Origin: Novosphingobium subterraneum
GTDB lineage: Bacteria > Pseudomonadota > Alphaproteobacteria > Sphingomonadales > Sphingomonadaceae
NCBI RefSeq assembly: GCF_000807925.1
Contig: NZ_JRVC01000002.1
Span: 1-64,000, forward strand
Length of the DNA stretch: 64,000 bases
Direction: 5' to 3'
This document shows positions 19,233 to 29,200 of the stretch, one piece after another. The number at the start of each line of letters is the position of its first letter. The stretch's first letter is position 1. Below the pieces are notes generated by a model. It saw only the letters and a list, made by a program, of their open reading frames with translations, ran no database searches and had not been told where the DNA came from. The position numbers were made by a program, and so were the translations under genes.

Positions 19233-19582
19233 CTGACCTCCCCCTCCTCGCCTACAAGGTCCTGACCGGCCCGCAGATGGCGCAGCTTGAAGCGGACGGC
19301 GTGTTCAAGGGTGCCGCGGTCGATCTGGCGGATGGCTACATCCACCTGTCGACCGAGGCGCAGCTGACCGAAACCGTCGACAAGCACTTCGCAGGGCAGG
19401 ACGATCTCCACGTCGCCGCCGTCGATCTCGCCGCACTTGGCTCTGCGGTAAATTGGGAGCCGTCGCGCGGCGGCCAGCTTTTCCCGCATATCTACGGCGA
19501 TCTGCCGTTGAATGCAGTCGTCGCCTATTCTCCGATGGAGCGGGATCAGGACGGAACGGTCAGGTTGCCGATCGCAAGCTGA
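19229..19582 (+). CDS. DUF952 family protein
   Basis: This small 117-residue protein has the DUF952 pattern: YKVLTGPQM at the start, DGYIHLST in the middle and LFPHIYGDLPLNAV towards the end. The biochemical role is unknown. It overlaps gyrA by four bases (ATGA), so its translation is coupled to gyrA. The next gene is on the opposite strand 26 bases away. Confidence 0.85.
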   Translation: MTDLPLLAYKVLTGPQMAQLEADGVFKGAAVDLADGYIHLSTEAQLTETVDKHFAGQDDLHVAAVDLAALGSAVNWEPSRGGQLFPHIYGDLPLNAVVAYSPMERDQDGTVRLPIAS

Positions 19583-19608
19583 CCGTCTGGGCTAGGGCGG
19601 AAACCGCT

Positions 19609-20790
19609 CTAGTTGCCCGCGTCGATCAAGGCCTGAACTTTCCGATAGAAGCTTTCGCGCGCCTCGGGCTGTGGTCCGGCGCTGGCGCGCGGCCAATCCG
19701 AATTGCTGGCAATCACCAGTTTGCGCTTGGGGTCAATGAAGATGCCCTGGCCGAAGATGCCTTGGGCGGCGAAAGTGCCATCGTCATTGGTCCACCACTG
19801 GAAGCCATAGCCGCGCCCTGCCCGGCCGATATCCCTCTGCTTGGTCGTCGCCTGTGCGAACCAGTCCGACGGCACGATCTGCCTGCCATCGCGCCCCTTG
19901 CCACCGTTCAGCACAAACAGGCCGAACCTTGCGTAATCGCGTGTCGCGGCCTGCAGACAGCAACCACCGATCTCGAGCCCGGTCTTCCCCAACAGCCACG
20001 TCGCCTCGGCTTCCATTCCGGCAGGTTGCCAGACCTTCTCCTGCAAATAGGCGGACAATGACTTGCCGGTGGCCGAACTCACAAGCACGCCGATCAGGTT
20101 GGTCTCGCCAGTGTTGTAATGCCACACCTCCCCGGGCGGATGGGCGCGCGGCAGCTTGCGCATATAGCTGACGGTGGCATCGAGGCCGTCCTCCGGCTGG
20201 GCCCGATTGAACTCGGCAACATCCGACTTCGGGTCTTCGTAATCCTCGTTCCAGCGTACGCCTGATGACATGGTCAGCAGCTGTCGCACGCTCACGTCAT
20301 CGTAAGCGCTGCCCTTGAGGCCAGGAATATACTGGCTGACCTTGTCGTCCAAGCTCCTGATCGCGCCATCCTGCAAGGCTGCGCCGACAAGGGTCGAGGT
20401 GAATGACTTCGCCACCGAAAAGCTGGTCCAACGACCCTTGGCATCGAAGTCCAGACCGTAGCGCTCCAATCGCACTTTGCCATCCTGCACGATCACCAAC
20501 CCCGCCGTGCGCTGGCTTGCCATGTATTCGTCCAGTCCCGGCACGGTCAGCGGCTTGCCTGCTGGAAGAGGCAAAGGTTCGGCCGCAGGCGCAATCGTGT
20601 TGGCCTTGGCCAGAAACGGCAACCTGTCCATCGCCCGGAAAGCCGCATCACGCTGCCCTTCCCGCCAAGACAGCACGTCGGCATTGGTCGGTAGCGCAAG
20701 AAGAATTCCCCGCGTTTCCTTGTCAAGCGAGGCAAACCCGGCACCTCCGGCCAGCACGACCGCTCCTAACAAAACCCACCGCTTCCGCAT
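19609..20790 (-). CDS. Exported serine hydrolase of the beta-lactamase/NylB family
   Basis: A 393-residue penicillin-binding-protein-like hydrolase. The N-terminus has a signal or anchor segment (WVLLGAVVLAGGAGFASL). The SxxK motif is SVAK (SFSVAKSFTS), and the second motif region is HYNTGETN. The segment LTMSSGVRWNEDY is typical of esterases and 6-aminohexanoate-dimer hydrolase relatives. It could be an esterase, amidase or D-alanyl peptidase; true beta-lactamase activity is not implied. It is the only gene of its transcription unit, convergent with the DUF952 gene. Confidence 0.83.
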   Translation of the reverse strand: MRKRWVLLGAVVLAGGAGFASLDKETRGILLALPTNADVLSWREGQRDAAFRAMDRLPFLAKANTIAPAAEPLPLPAGKPLTVPGLDEYMASQRTAGLVIVQDGKVRLERYGLDFDAKGRWTSFSVAKSFTSTLVGAALQDGAIRSLDDKVSQYIPGLKGSAYDDVSVRQLLTMSSGVRWNEDYEDPKSDVAEFNRAQPEDGLDATVSYMRKLPRAHPPGEVWHYNTGETNLIGVLVSSATGKSLSAYLQEKVWQPAGMEAEATWLLGKTGLEIGGCCLQAATRDYARFGLFVLNGGKGRDGRQIVPSDWFAQATTKQRDIGRAGRGYGFQWWTNDDGTFAAQGIFGQGIFIDPKRKLVIASNSDWPRASAGPQPEARESFYRKVQALIDAGN

Positions 20791-20851
20791 CCACCGCTCC
20801 CGTTATTGACACTTGGGACAATAGCGAGCGCTGGCAGGGCGGCAAGTGACG

Positions 20852-21601
20852 TCAGGCCACCAACCGCACCTGCGATTGGGTGGAACCCGCAATCTTTTCA
20901 ACGGCGAAGCGGCCGTCCTTCTTGAACACTTGCAGCCAGCTCCTTGATCCGAACGAGGCGGGTTGGAGCTTCGCCTTGCTCAGGACGGTAGCGAGCTCCG
21001 GCAATGCCACCCATTCCCGCTGGCTGGCCAACTCGTTCAAAGCTTCCCTGACTTTGGCCCAGTTGGCGGCTTCCGATTTGGACGGCTCTTGCGGGGGCTT
21101 GGCTTTGGTCGCAGCTGCCGTTGGTTTCTCGACTTTCTCAGAGGATGTTGCGGCAGCCTTCCTCGTGTTCAGAACGATATGGTATTTCGAGCAACTGTTT
21201 CGGAGTTTCAGGTCAGCGGCATCACCGCCGAAACCATGCACTTCGGCGCCCTCCCTGCGCAGAAATTCGACAAGTGGCTGAAAGTCACGGTCATTCGATG
21301 CAATGCAGACGCAATCAAACCCCTTGCGCAGGACGATTTCGACTGTCTCGACAGCCAAGGCGATGTCGGTGGTGTTCTTCTTGTTCTTTGAAGGTGTAAC
21401 CTGTCTCACATCGAGCGGATGGTCTTTGGAATGGTCTATCCATTCGCCATTCGCCCCGTTTGCAAAGTTTCCATAGACACGGCGCAACTGCACGTCCCCC
21501 AACGACGTTGCGATCGCTTCAATCTTTGACATCGTGCTTGCGGGCACGTTCTCGCCATCAATCATGATGGCAACACGCTTCTTGTTCTGCACAGTATTCA
21601 T
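20852..21601 (-). CDS. NYN-domain (PIN-like) ribonuclease candidate with C-terminal OST-HTH/LOTUS-like domain
   Basis: The 249-residue protein begins with a NYN/DUF88 domain. Conserved acidic residues stand at IMIDGENVP, TTDIALAVE and ASNDRDFQPLV, as in LabA-like and MARF1-like PIN nucleases, and the fold completes with VHGFGG. After a lysine/alanine/proline linker (about 152-180), the segment ALNELASQREWVALPELATVLSK followed by SFGSRSWLQVF and GRFAVEK resembles an OST-HTH/LOTUS RNA-binding domain. It is likely an RNA-processing or RNA-surveillance factor; the substrate is unknown. The start is an ATG at 21601 with a TTG one codon upstream. It is a single-gene unit. Confidence 0.82.
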   Translation of the reverse strand: MNTVQNKKRVAIMIDGENVPASTMSKIEAIATSLGDVQLRRVYGNFANGANGEWIDHSKDHPLDVRQVTPSKNKKNTTDIALAVETVEIVLRKGFDCVCIASNDRDFQPLVEFLRREGAEVHGFGGDAADLKLRNSCSKYHIVLNTRKAAATSSEKVEKPTAAATKAKPPQEPSKSEAANWAKVREALNELASQREWVALPELATVLSKAKLQPASFGSRSWLQVFKKDGRFAVEKIAGSTQSQVRLVA

Positions 21602-21826
21602 CAATGTGCTTATTGCGGCAGAAGGCTAACGAAATCCCAATATGTAGTCACTTCGGATTGGAAACGCTTTCCTACAGGGCAGGTTTTTGCCATGGTGCCG
21701 ACTGTCAGCGAAGCACCTTGAAAGCCCCGGAAATCCGCGCCAAAACTGCGTTCCAACTCCCGTTCCGCAGTTCTCTCTGGACAGTGTAAACCCCGTAAAC
21801 CCCCATTCAGCATTCCAGGGACAACG

Positions 21827-22300
21827 ATGAACGACCTCACCCATCTCGATTCGAATGGCACCGCTCGCATGGTCGACGTCGGCGGCAAGACCGAGACGCA
21901 CCGCGTCGCGATTGCGCGTGGTATGATTCGCATGTCTGACGCCACGCTCGAGGCGATCAGGTCCGGCAATGCTCCGAAAGGCGATGTGCTTGGCCCAGCG
22001 CGGATTGCCGGGATCATGGCAGCGAAAAGGACCGGCGACCTCATCCCGCTCTGCCATCCGCTGGCGCTCGATGCGGTCAACATCGATTTCGCCTTCATAG
22101 CCGACGGCATCGAATGCACCGCCACCGCTTCGTTGACCGGTCGCACGGGCGTAGAGATGGAAGCGGTGACGGCGGTGAGCCTCGCCCTGCTGACGATCTA
22201 CGACATGGCCAAGGCTCTCGACAAAGGCATGGTGATCGAAAGTGTCCGTCTGATCGAGAAGCGGGGCGGCAAGTCCGGAACCTGGCGCGCTCCGGAATGA
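21827..22300 (+). CDS. moaC: Cyclic pyranopterin monophosphate synthase MoaC
   Basis: MoaC works with MoaA to make cyclic pyranopterin monophosphate, the first intermediate of molybdenum cofactor synthesis. The 157-residue protein shows [38 protein letters not shown] and the signature [20 protein letters not shown]. This is the usual family length. The stop overlaps the moeA start as ATGA, so cofactor assembly genes are coupled. The 222-base gap upstream probably carries its promoter. Confidence 0.96.
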   Translation: MNDLTHLDSNGTARMVDVGGKTETHRVAIARGMIRMSDATLEAIRSGNAPKGDVLGPARIAGIMAAKRTGDLIPLCHPLALDAVNIDFAFIADGIECTATASLTGRTGVEMEAVTAVSLALLTIYDMAKALDKGMVIESVRLIEKRGGKSGTWRAPE

Positions 22301-23502
22301 AAGCGCCGCCCCTACCCCTTGCCGAAGCGCAGAGCCGGTTGCTCGCGCTCGCGCCTTCGCTGCCCGTCGAGCATCGCTCGGTTGCCGAATGCCTTGGCCA
22401 TTACCTCGCCGAGGACCTCCTTGCCCGGCGCACGCAGCCAGCGGCAGCCCTTTCGGCGATGGACGGCTATGCCATGCGCAGCGCCGATCTTCCGGGCCCG
22501 TGGCGCGTGATCGGTGAAAGCGCGGCCGGCCACCCCTTCGGCGGCGAGGTCGGCCCCGGTGAAGCCACCCGCATCAGCACTGGCGCCATACTGCCCAAAG
22601 GCGCGGACATGGTGCTGCTTCAGGAGGACAGCGCGCGCAACGGCAACGAGCTGAGCTTGACCGGCGAGCCACCGCAGCCTGCTTCGCGCCACGTTCGAGC
22701 CGCCGGCATGGATTTCAGCTCTCGCGAAACGCTGATCTCTGCGGGTAGCCGCATTAGCCCTGCGCAAATCGCGCTCGCCATCGCCGGTGGCCACAGCCAT
22801 CTCCCCGTGCGCCGGCGTGTCAGCCTGGCCGTCATCGACAGCGGCGACGAACTGGTTCCTCCCGGCCACCTGCCCGACCTGCACCAGCTTCCCGCCAGCA
22901 ACGGGCCGATGCTCTGTGCGATGGCCGCCTCCCTGCCGGTCGATATCCGCCATGCCGGTCCTGTGGCGGACGAACTCGCAGAATTGGTCCGCGCGCTGGA
23001 CGCGGCAAACAGCTCGGACATCATCGTCACAAGCGGCGGGGCGTCAGTCGGGGATCACGATCTCGTTCGCCCGGCGCTCGAGGCCGTTGGCGCCTCGATC
23101 GACTTCTGGCGCATCGGCATCAAGCCGGGCAAGCCGCTGCTGGTGGCAACGCGTGGATCCCAGATCATTCTCGGCCTGCCCGGCAATCCCGCCTCGGCCT
23201 TCGTCACGGCCTACCTGTTCATGCTCCCCCTGCTGAGAGCGATGCTCGGCGCGAGTGCGCCTCTGCCAAAAGCCATCCCTGCCCGGCTTGCAGAGCCACT
23301 GGCGCAGGGCGGGAGCCGAATGGAGTTCCTGCGCGCGATATGGGACGGAGCGTCGGTAAGGCTCGACCCGCTCCAGGATTCCGGAGCGCTCTCTCCACTT
23401 TCAAGGGCCAACGCGTTGGCCGTGCGGGAAGCAGGGGCCGAGGCCAAACCGGCCGGAACGGATGTTCCTATCTACCTCCTCGAAAATGGCGGAATTGCTT
23501 GA
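22297..23502 (+). CDS. moeA: Molybdopterin molybdenumtransferase MoeA
   Basis: MoeA inserts molybdate into adenylylated molybdopterin. The 401-residue protein shows AMDGYAM near the N-terminus, the gephyrin/MoeA pattern [21 protein letters not shown], and the MoCF domain motifs SGDELV and [11 protein letters not shown], then [11 protein letters not shown]. The start is the ATG at 22297, overlapping the moaC stop. A longer open frame reads back through moaC but is out-of-frame shadow sequence. lexA follows after 119 bases with its own SOS box. Confidence 0.95.
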   Translation: MKAPPLPLAEAQSRLLALAPSLPVEHRSVAECLGHYLAEDLLARRTQPAAALSAMDGYAMRSADLPGPWRVIGESAAGHPFGGEVGPGEATRISTGAILPKGADMVLLQEDSARNGNELSLTGEPPQPASRHVRAAGMDFSSRETLISAGSRISPAQIALAIAGGHSHLPVRRRVSLAVIDSGDELVPPGHLPDLHQLPASNGPMLCAMAASLPVDIRHAGPVADELAELVRALDAANSSDIIVTSGGASVGDHDLVRPALEAVGASIDFWRIGIKPGKPLLVATRGSQIILGLPGNPASAFVTAYLFMLPLLRAMLGASAPLPKAIPARLAEPLAQGGSRMEFLRAIWDGASVRLDPLQDSGALSPLSRANALAVREAGAEAKPAGTDVPIYLLENGGIA

Positions 23503-23526
23503 CGAGTCGCAACAGGTTGCTTATCC

Positions 23527-23541
23527 GTTCCGCATTCGTTC
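23527..23541. promoter_or_regulatory. SOS (LexA) box upstream of lexA
   Basis: GTTCCGCATTCGTTC fits the alphaproteobacterial LexA operator GTTC-N7-GTTC exactly. It lies 81-95 bases upstream of the lexA start, in the moeA-lexA gap, and implies negative autoregulation. Confidence 0.85.
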
Positions 23542-23621
23542 GCCGGGATGGAACATTCACTCCCGGTCCATGAAAGACCAGCGGCTTTGCCTCGAAGCCG
23601 CGCATTGCGGAGTGGCCGCCG

Positions 23622-24341
23622 ATGTTGACGCGCAAGCAGCACGAACTGCTCACCTTCATTCAGGTCCGGCTTGAAGAGTCGGGCATCTCCCCCTCGTTCG
23701 AGGAGATGAAGGAAGCGCTCGATCTGAAGTCCAAGTCGGGCGTCCACCGGCTGATCTCGGCGCTTGAAGAGCGTGGCTTCATCCGCCGCCTCCCCAACCG
23801 CGCACGGGCACTCGAAGTCCTCCGCCAGCCAGACAGCGCGGTGGGCAAGCAGAGCGCCGTTCAACAGATTGCCAATGCAGATGGTGGAGCAACGGGCGGA
23901 AGCGTCACGGCGCTTCGTCCTGCACCAAAAGCGCCTCCCGTGCCTGTGGCGGCAAACGACGTGATCGAGCTGCCGCTGCACGGCAAGATTGCAGCCGGTG
24001 TGCCAATCGAAGCCCTCGAGACGACGGCGACCCTGCCGGTTCCTGCCGCGCTACTGGGCGCAGGAGAGCATTACGCACTCGAAGTGTCCGGTGACTCGAT
24101 GGTTGAAGCCGGGATCTTCGATGGCGATTACGCGCTTGTCCGCAAGACCGATATGGCGCGCGATGGCGAGATCGTGGTTGCACTTGTGCGCGGGGAAGAG
24201 GCCACGCTCAAGTATCTCCATCACGAAAAGGGCATGGTTCGGCTGGATCCCGCCAACGCTGCCTATGATCCTCAGTTCTATCGCCCCGACGAGGTGACCG
24301 TGCAGGGCAAGCTTGCAGGCTTGTTGCGGCGCTACCACTGA
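23622..24341 (+). CDS. lexA: SOS repressor LexA
   Basis: LexA represses DNA-damage genes and cleaves itself when RecA filaments form. The 239-residue protein has an N-terminal winged helix ([33 protein letters not shown]), a linker rich in alanine and proline (about 75-115), the Ala-Gly cleavage site in KIAAGVP, catalytic serine in [13 protein letters not shown] and lysine in EATLK. The linker is longer than in E. coli LexA, as usual for alphaproteobacteria. An exact SOS box precedes it, and the same box occurs before imuA and before the radical SAM-UdgX-dnaE2 operon in this window. Confidence 0.97.
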   Translation: MLTRKQHELLTFIQVRLEESGISPSFEEMKEALDLKSKSGVHRLISALEERGFIRRLPNRARALEVLRQPDSAVGKQSAVQQIANADGGATGGSVTALRPAPKAPPVPVAANDVIELPLHGKIAAGVPIEALETTATLPVPAALLGAGEHYALEVSGDSMVEAGIFDGDYALVRKTDMARDGEIVVALVRGEEATLKYLHHEKGMVRLDPANAAYDPQFYRPDEVTVQGKLAGLLRRYH

Positions 24342-24387
24342 CGTTTGTTGCAACATAGCGCCCGGCCTTCGGGCGTGCCTGATGACA

Positions 24388-24424
24388 AAGGCCGCTGCGC
24401 AGGAAATGCGCGGCGGCTTTTTTT
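24388..24424 (+). terminator. Intrinsic terminator of lexA
   Basis: Arms GCCGCTGCGCA and TGCGCGGCGGC (one mismatch) enclose GGAAA and are followed by a run of seven T. It lies 47 bases after the lexA stop. Confidence 0.88.
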
Positions 24425-24591
24425 GCATCAGCATGTTATGGCAAATATCAATCGATTCGGTTGAGATTCTTCTGGATGTGATCCAGTGTGAAGGATAGTA
24501 TCCACTGTTACCGAATGCCCCGCCATGGGGCGCCCCTTTCCGGGACGGCCCGCCAGAACATGGGGCGTCGGCAACGGAAGAGATGTTGCCA

Positions 24592-25260
24592 ATGGCTTAT
24601 GCAATCGAGAATACGAGACGCAGGCAGACACAGACCTTCATCGCGGTCGGGCTGCTTCATGGAGTGGCGATCTGGGCGATCGCTTCAGGGTTCGCCAACA
24701 GCATGGTCACGATCCTGACGGACCGACTTCCTGCCAAGCAGTGGGAGGACGAGGAGGTGAAGGTAACGCCTGTCGTGCCGCCGCCGGACGTGAAACCTTC
24801 CCCACAGCCTGACAGCCGCTCGCTGGTGGCCCCCCGCCCCGACATCGCGATTACGCCGGTGGATCCTTCAAGCACAGTCCGGGATATCGAGGTCATCCCG
24901 ATCACACCAGTCGACCCTACCCCCAACATTCTGCCGGAGCCCCGCCCCTCTCCCTCGCCGAGCTTTGCCGTGCGCACATTATCGCCGAAGGGATCGCCGG
25001 GCTCATGGATCTCGGACCGCGACTATCCCTCGGCCGCAATCAGAGAGGAAAGAGAAGGGCTAACCCGGTTTCGCCTCTCGATAGGCGTGGATGGCCGCGT
25101 CACGGGATGCGAGATTACCGGATCGAGCGGGTCTCCTGACCTTGATGCAGCGACATGCACGAAAGTCAGCGCGCGGGCGCGGTTCATTCCTGCACTTGGC
25201 AGCGACGGCATGCCGACTGCGGGGAGCTACGTCGGTTCGGTGCGCTGGGCCCTTCCCTGA
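24592..25260 (+). CDS. TonB-family energy-transducer-like protein
   Basis: The roughly 222-residue protein has a short cytoplasmic N-terminus, one membrane helix (TFIAVGLLHGVAIWAIASGF), a long proline-rich periplasmic linker (PVVPPPDVKPSPQP and repeats of ITPVDP) and a C-terminal TonB domain (YPSAAIREEREGLTRFRLSI, then GSPDLDAATC). TonB proteins couple the proton gradient to outer-membrane receptors. No exbB/exbD genes are adjacent, so it may be an accessory TonB. Two cysteines in the C-terminal domain could form a disulfide. The start is uncertain between ATGs at 24583 and 24592. Confidence 0.85.
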   Translation: MAYAIENTRRRQTQTFIAVGLLHGVAIWAIASGFANSMVTILTDRLPAKQWEDEEVKVTPVVPPPDVKPSPQPDSRSLVAPRPDIAITPVDPSSTVRDIEVIPITPVDPTPNILPEPRPSPSPSFAVRTLSPKGSPGSWISDRDYPSAAIREEREGLTRFRLSIGVDGRVTGCEITGSSGSPDLDAATCTKVSARARFIPALGSDGMPTAGSYVGSVRWALP

Positions 25261-25268
25261 TGAATTGA

Positions 25269-25295
25269 GCCGGGCGAACATCAGGTTCGCCCGGC
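25269..25295. terminator. Hairpin between convergent TonB-like gene and comEC
   Basis: Perfect 11-base arms GCCGGGCGAAC and GTTCGCCCGGC enclose ATCAG, just after the TonB-like stop. There is no T-tract, so it is either a terminator for the convergent pair or an mRNA 3-prime stabiliser. Confidence 0.6.
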
Positions 25296-25369
25296 AAGTT
25301 CGGCGGAAAGGAGCGCTGCTTCGAGATTATCGCCCGCCGGACAAGGGAATGGACCGCCCTGGGTCGCAT

Positions 25370-27661
25370 TCATCGCTTGGAAGCCACTGGCACCGTTACC
25401 GGCACGGTTGCATCTGGCGTTTTGGCTCCGGCGTCGTGGAGGTGCGTTTGGCTGAGCGTCGGGCGGGGTTCGGGCCAGCGATACCAACCGTGCTGGCCCT
25501 GCGTTTCTGCTACGGTGCGAATCCGGCCAGAGGCAAGATGGATGGATATGCCTCCCGTATTGGCGAGATAGGATCGGTCTGCCTTAAGCATGCGGGGGCG
25601 GCACGATGCCGGAAGGCGTCGATCGGCGATGACGATGTCTGCCCGCTCGCAGGCCGCCACAAGCGCCATGTCGTCAATGTAGTTTCGGCTGCGGGCCATC
25701 AGGAGCGTAAAACGCCGTTCGTTTCTGAGAACGACTGCAACGCAGAAGTCTTCATTGCAGCGAGCACCCGGCCATTCATCGAGGTGACGAAGGCTGCCTT
25801 CCATTCCGGCAAGTTCGAGCAAGTTGTCCCGCATGTAATCGCCCCTTCCCATGCGCAGGACGATCAGGTCCGATCCTTCGCCGGCTATGCCGACATGATG
25901 GCCATCACCGGTGACAAGCACATCGGGCCGCGGCGTCAGGACCATGGCGGTGATGGCAAGACCGGCGGGTATGGTGCCAAGAAGGCGCACCTTGCCCACC
26001 CAGAGTGCCAGCCACAACATGCCGACGAGGAACAGCGCGTAGCTCCATGTTTCGAAGGGCGGCATTGCAGTTACTGAGCCGGGTTGTGATGCCACGAAGT
26101 GTGCCAGCGCCAGCAGCAGATCGAGGGACTTGCCAACCAGCCACCAAACCGGTGCGCCAAGGCCTGCGAGATCAAACACCAGGGCCAAGCCGATCAGCGG
26201 CATGGTCACGAAAGTAGTCAGCGGAATGGCAATGACGTTTGCCAGCGAGCCATAAACGCCAGCGCGATGAAAATGGAACAGGCCGATTGGCATCAGTGCG
26301 AGTTCAATGACCATGCCGGTGGCCAGCAACATTACGAAGCTTCGCCCAGCCCGGACCAGGGGCCCATGGTGTTCACCGGTGAGGAACGAGCGGACCGGGC
26401 CCGCCGAGTGAAAGGCGATGATCGCAATCACGGCCGCGAAACTCATCTGGAAGCTGGGGCCAAGGACGGCATCGGGCCAGAACAGCATGACGACAAAGCC
26501 GCCAACCGCGACCATTCGCATCGATAGTGGATCGCGTCCCAAGGCCAGCGCACCAAGGACAAGCAATGCCCCGATGCACGACCGGATGGTGGGCACTTCC
26601 GCTCCGGTCAGCAAGGTATAGCCAAATCCTGCCAGGGCGCCTGCCAACGCAGCTGCAAGAGGCACGCGGATCCTGAGCGCAACCCAGGGAAAGAGCGCGA
26701 GCAAGCGCGCAACCAGCCAATAGACGGCCCCCACCAGCGCGCTGACATGCAAGCCGCTGATCGACAGGAGGTGGGTCAGTCCCGCATCGCGCATGGCGTC
26801 TTCATCGCTGGCAGCAATCGCCCCGCGATCCCCGCTGGCAAATGCGGCCGCAATTGTCCCCGCCGATCCGGTCAACCGTGAGCGGACATGCTCGGCCAGC
26901 GACTTCTGCAAGCTGCGAAGCGTGGTATCACGATCTGATCTTCCGACCACTCGCACATCGCCCAGCACCGTTCCCGTCGCTGCAAGGCCATCGAACCAGG
27001 CCCTGCGAGCAAAATCGTACGCGCCCGGAAGCATGGGAGCGGCTGGCGGCATCAGCCGCGCACGCAGGACGATCCGGGCACCCTCAGCCACATCGCCCGG
27101 ATCCTTGTCGTAAGGCAGGTTGACCCGCACGCGGACAGGATCGGCCAGGCCATCCAGCATCACCCGCAATACGAGGCGCGCGCGCGCCTTTGCCGGCTCC
27201 TCCCGTCGTTCAAGAACTTCTCCGGAAAGACCCGAAACCTGCGGTCTCGCTATGCCCGGTTGCCCCACCAGCGCGGAGCGCGTCCAGATGGTGACCTCGC
27301 CGGCAGCCACCATGATCGCCAGTCCTGCCACGGCGAGGCGCAGGTGAGGCCGCTTCTCGGCATTGATCGCCAGCAGGGCAAGGATGGCGATGGCCCCAAG
27401 CGCCAACAGTGCGGCAATCCAGTCGGAGCGGGAGGGAAGCGCTACCCACAGCACGATGCCTGCGGCAAAGGCCACCACCAGCCAGAGCCCGCGTTCGAAC
27501 GGGTGTGCATCCAGGAAGCGTTCTGCAGCGTCGATCCGACCATCAAGCATGCTGGACAATCGCGCGCGGATGTCCCAATGCCGCGCGCGTTCGCCCGGTT
27601 CAGGGACCGGTTCGGCGGCGGGGTAGTCTGCCGCTGGCCGATCTGCAGCCGGAGACGCCAT
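25370..27661 (-). CDS. comEC: ComEC/Rec2-family DNA-uptake channel protein
   Basis: This 763-residue polytopic membrane protein belongs to the family that carries single-stranded DNA across the inner membrane during transformation. It has N-terminal helices (LWLVVAFAAGIVLWVAL), an OB-like soluble region (SGEVLERREE ... GAYDFARRAWFDGL) and the competence-domain signature HLLSISGLHVSALVGAVYW, followed by many helices. The C-terminal part that is a metallo-beta-lactamase domain in other ComEC proteins lacks the HxHxDH motif (here GDGHHVGI). The start at 27661 leaves 29 bases to the divergent gltX start; an upstream start at 27697 would overlap gltX. Confidence 0.9.
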   Translation of the reverse strand: MASPAADRPAADYPAAEPVPEPGERARHWDIRARLSSMLDGRIDAAERFLDAHPFERGLWLVVAFAAGIVLWVALPSRSDWIAALLALGAIAILALLAINAEKRPHLRLAVAGLAIMVAAGEVTIWTRSALVGQPGIARPQVSGLSGEVLERREEPAKARARLVLRVMLDGLADPVRVRVNLPYDKDPGDVAEGARIVLRARLMPPAAPMLPGAYDFARRAWFDGLAATGTVLGDVRVVGRSDRDTTLRSLQKSLAEHVRSRLTGSAGTIAAAFASGDRGAIAASDEDAMRDAGLTHLLSISGLHVSALVGAVYWLVARLLALFPWVALRIRVPLAAALAGALAGFGYTLLTGAEVPTIRSCIGALLVLGALALGRDPLSMRMVAVGGFVVMLFWPDAVLGPSFQMSFAAVIAIIAFHSAGPVRSFLTGEHHGPLVRAGRSFVMLLATGMVIELALMPIGLFHFHRAGVYGSLANVIAIPLTTFVTMPLIGLALVFDLAGLGAPVWWLVGKSLDLLLALAHFVASQPGSVTAMPPFETWSYALFLVGMLWLALWVGKVRLLGTIPAGLAITAMVLTPRPDVLVTGDGHHVGIAGEGSDLIVLRMGRGDYMRDNLLELAGMEGSLRHLDEWPGARCNEDFCVAVVLRNERRFTLLMARSRNYIDDMALVAACERADIVIADRRLPASCRPRMLKADRSYLANTGGISIHLASGRIRTVAETQGQHGWYRWPEPRPTLSQTHLHDAGAKTPDATVPVTVPVASKR

Positions 27662-27690
27662 GACATTCAAAGCAAAGGAAAGCGCGGCCG

Positions 27691-29154
27691 ATGGCAAGCG
27701 CCACTGACACCGTTTCTGCAGGATCGCCCGGCAATGCCCCGGTCGTCACCCGTTTCGCCCCTTCGCCCACTGGCTTCCTGCACATTGGCGGCGCGCGTAC
27801 GGCGCTGTTCAACTGGCTCTATGCTCGCCACAACGGCGGCAAGTACCTGCTGCGCATCGAGGATACCGATCGTGCTCGCTCGACCGATGCGGCCATCGAA
27901 GCGATCTTCGACGGGCTGAACTGGCTGGGTCTGGGCGGAGACGAGGAGCCTGTGTTCCAGTTCGCCCGCTCGGAACGGCACGCTCAGGTCGCGCACCAGA
28001 TGCTGGAGGCCGGACACGCCTATCGCTGCTACCTGACGCAGGAAGAGCTCGCCGCTCGTCGCGAGAAAGCCCAGGCCGAGCGCCGCCCCTTCCGCATCGA
28101 TAGCGAGTGGCGCGATGCGACGCCTGATCAGTGGCCGGCCGACCAGTCCTACGTGGTGCGCATGAAGGCGCCGCGGGAAGGCGAAACGACGATTCCCGAT
28201 CGCGTTCAAGGTTTTATCACGGTCCAGAACAGCGAGCTTGACGACTTCATCGTGCTGCGTTCGGACGGCACGCCGACATACATGCTCGCTGTCGTGGTCG
28301 ACGATCATGACATGGGCGTCACCCATGTGATCCGCGGCGACGATCACATCAACAATGCGTTCCGTCAGCTGGTGATCGTCCGTGCGATGAACGAGATCGA
28401 AGGTGGTTGGCCCGATCCGATCTACGCGCACATCCCGCTGATCCACGGTGCTGATGGCGCCAAGCTCTCAAAGCGTCACGGTGCGCTGGGCGTCGACGCC
28501 TATCGCGACGAGATGGGGCTGCTGCCCGAAGCGGTGTTCAACTACCTGCTGCGCCTCGGCTGGGGCCATGGTGACGAGGAAATCATCAGCCGCGATCAGG
28601 CGGTTGAATGGTTCGATATCGCCAACGTCAACAAGGGCGCATCGCGCTTTGATCTCAAGAAGCTGCTGAACCTCAATGGCCACTACATTCGCGAGGCTGA
28701 TGATGCCCGGCTTGCCGGGCTGGTCGCCCCGCGTCTGGCTGTGCTGGAGCCTGGCTTCGACGCCAAAGCGGGCATGGATCTGCTGACCAGAGCGATGCCG
28801 GTGCTGAAGGTGCGCGCTGCCGATCTCAACGAACTGGCGACCTCGTCGGTGTTCCTGTTCGCGCAGCGCCCCCTGCCCATGGCGGAAAAGGCGGCCGCAC
28901 TGCTGACCGACGATTCGCGCGCGATACTGGCCAAAGTGGTGGCTGCGCTCGAGGCGGAAAACGGCTGGACAATCGAAGGGCTGGAGGCCACTTTGAAACA
29001 AATAGCCGAGGAGCTTGGGATAGGCTTGGGCAAAATTGCCCAACCGTTGCGCGCGAGCCTGACGGGACAGACTACCTCGCCGGGAATATTCGACGTATTG
29101 GCACTGCTCGGCAAGGACGAGTCGCTGGCGCGCATCCGCGATCAGTTGGCTTGA
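27691..29154 (+). CDS. gltX: Glutamyl-tRNA synthetase
   Basis: A class I aminoacyl-tRNA synthetase that charges tRNA-Glu, and in many alphaproteobacteria also tRNA-Gln for later amidation. The 487-residue protein has the HIGH-type motif [28 protein letters not shown], and the KMSKS-type loop [11 protein letters not shown], with a C-terminal anticodon-binding domain. AAAGGA lies upstream of the ATG. Since gltX duplicates are frequent in this class, a second copy elsewhere is possible. It is followed after 46 bases by gltA. Confidence 0.96.
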   Translation: MASATDTVSAGSPGNAPVVTRFAPSPTGFLHIGGARTALFNWLYARHNGGKYLLRIEDTDRARSTDAAIEAIFDGLNWLGLGGDEEPVFQFARSERHAQVAHQMLEAGHAYRCYLTQEELAARREKAQAERRPFRIDSEWRDATPDQWPADQSYVVRMKAPREGETTIPDRVQGFITVQNSELDDFIVLRSDGTPTYMLAVVVDDHDMGVTHVIRGDDHINNAFRQLVIVRAMNEIEGGWPDPIYAHIPLIHGADGAKLSKRHGALGVDAYRDEMGLLPEAVFNYLLRLGWGHGDEEIISRDQAVEWFDIANVNKGASRFDLKKLLNLNGHYIREADDARLAGLVAPRLAVLEPGFDAKAGMDLLTRAMPVLKVRAADLNELATSSVFLFAQRPLPMAEKAAALLTDDSRAILAKVVAALEAENGWTIEGLEATLKQIAEELGIGLGKIAQPLRASLTGQTTSPGIFDVLALLGKDESLARIRDQLA

Positions 29155-29200
29155 ACCCGGGCATAAACTGTAAAGACAGAAGAAACAGGAGGGCTTAGGC

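Noticed and set aside
21750-21765. GTTC repeats upstream of moaC that look like an SOS box
   Set aside because: The spacing is eight bases (GTTC-N8-GTTC), and a third GTTC follows after four; neither fits the N7 spacing of alphaproteobacterial LexA sites.
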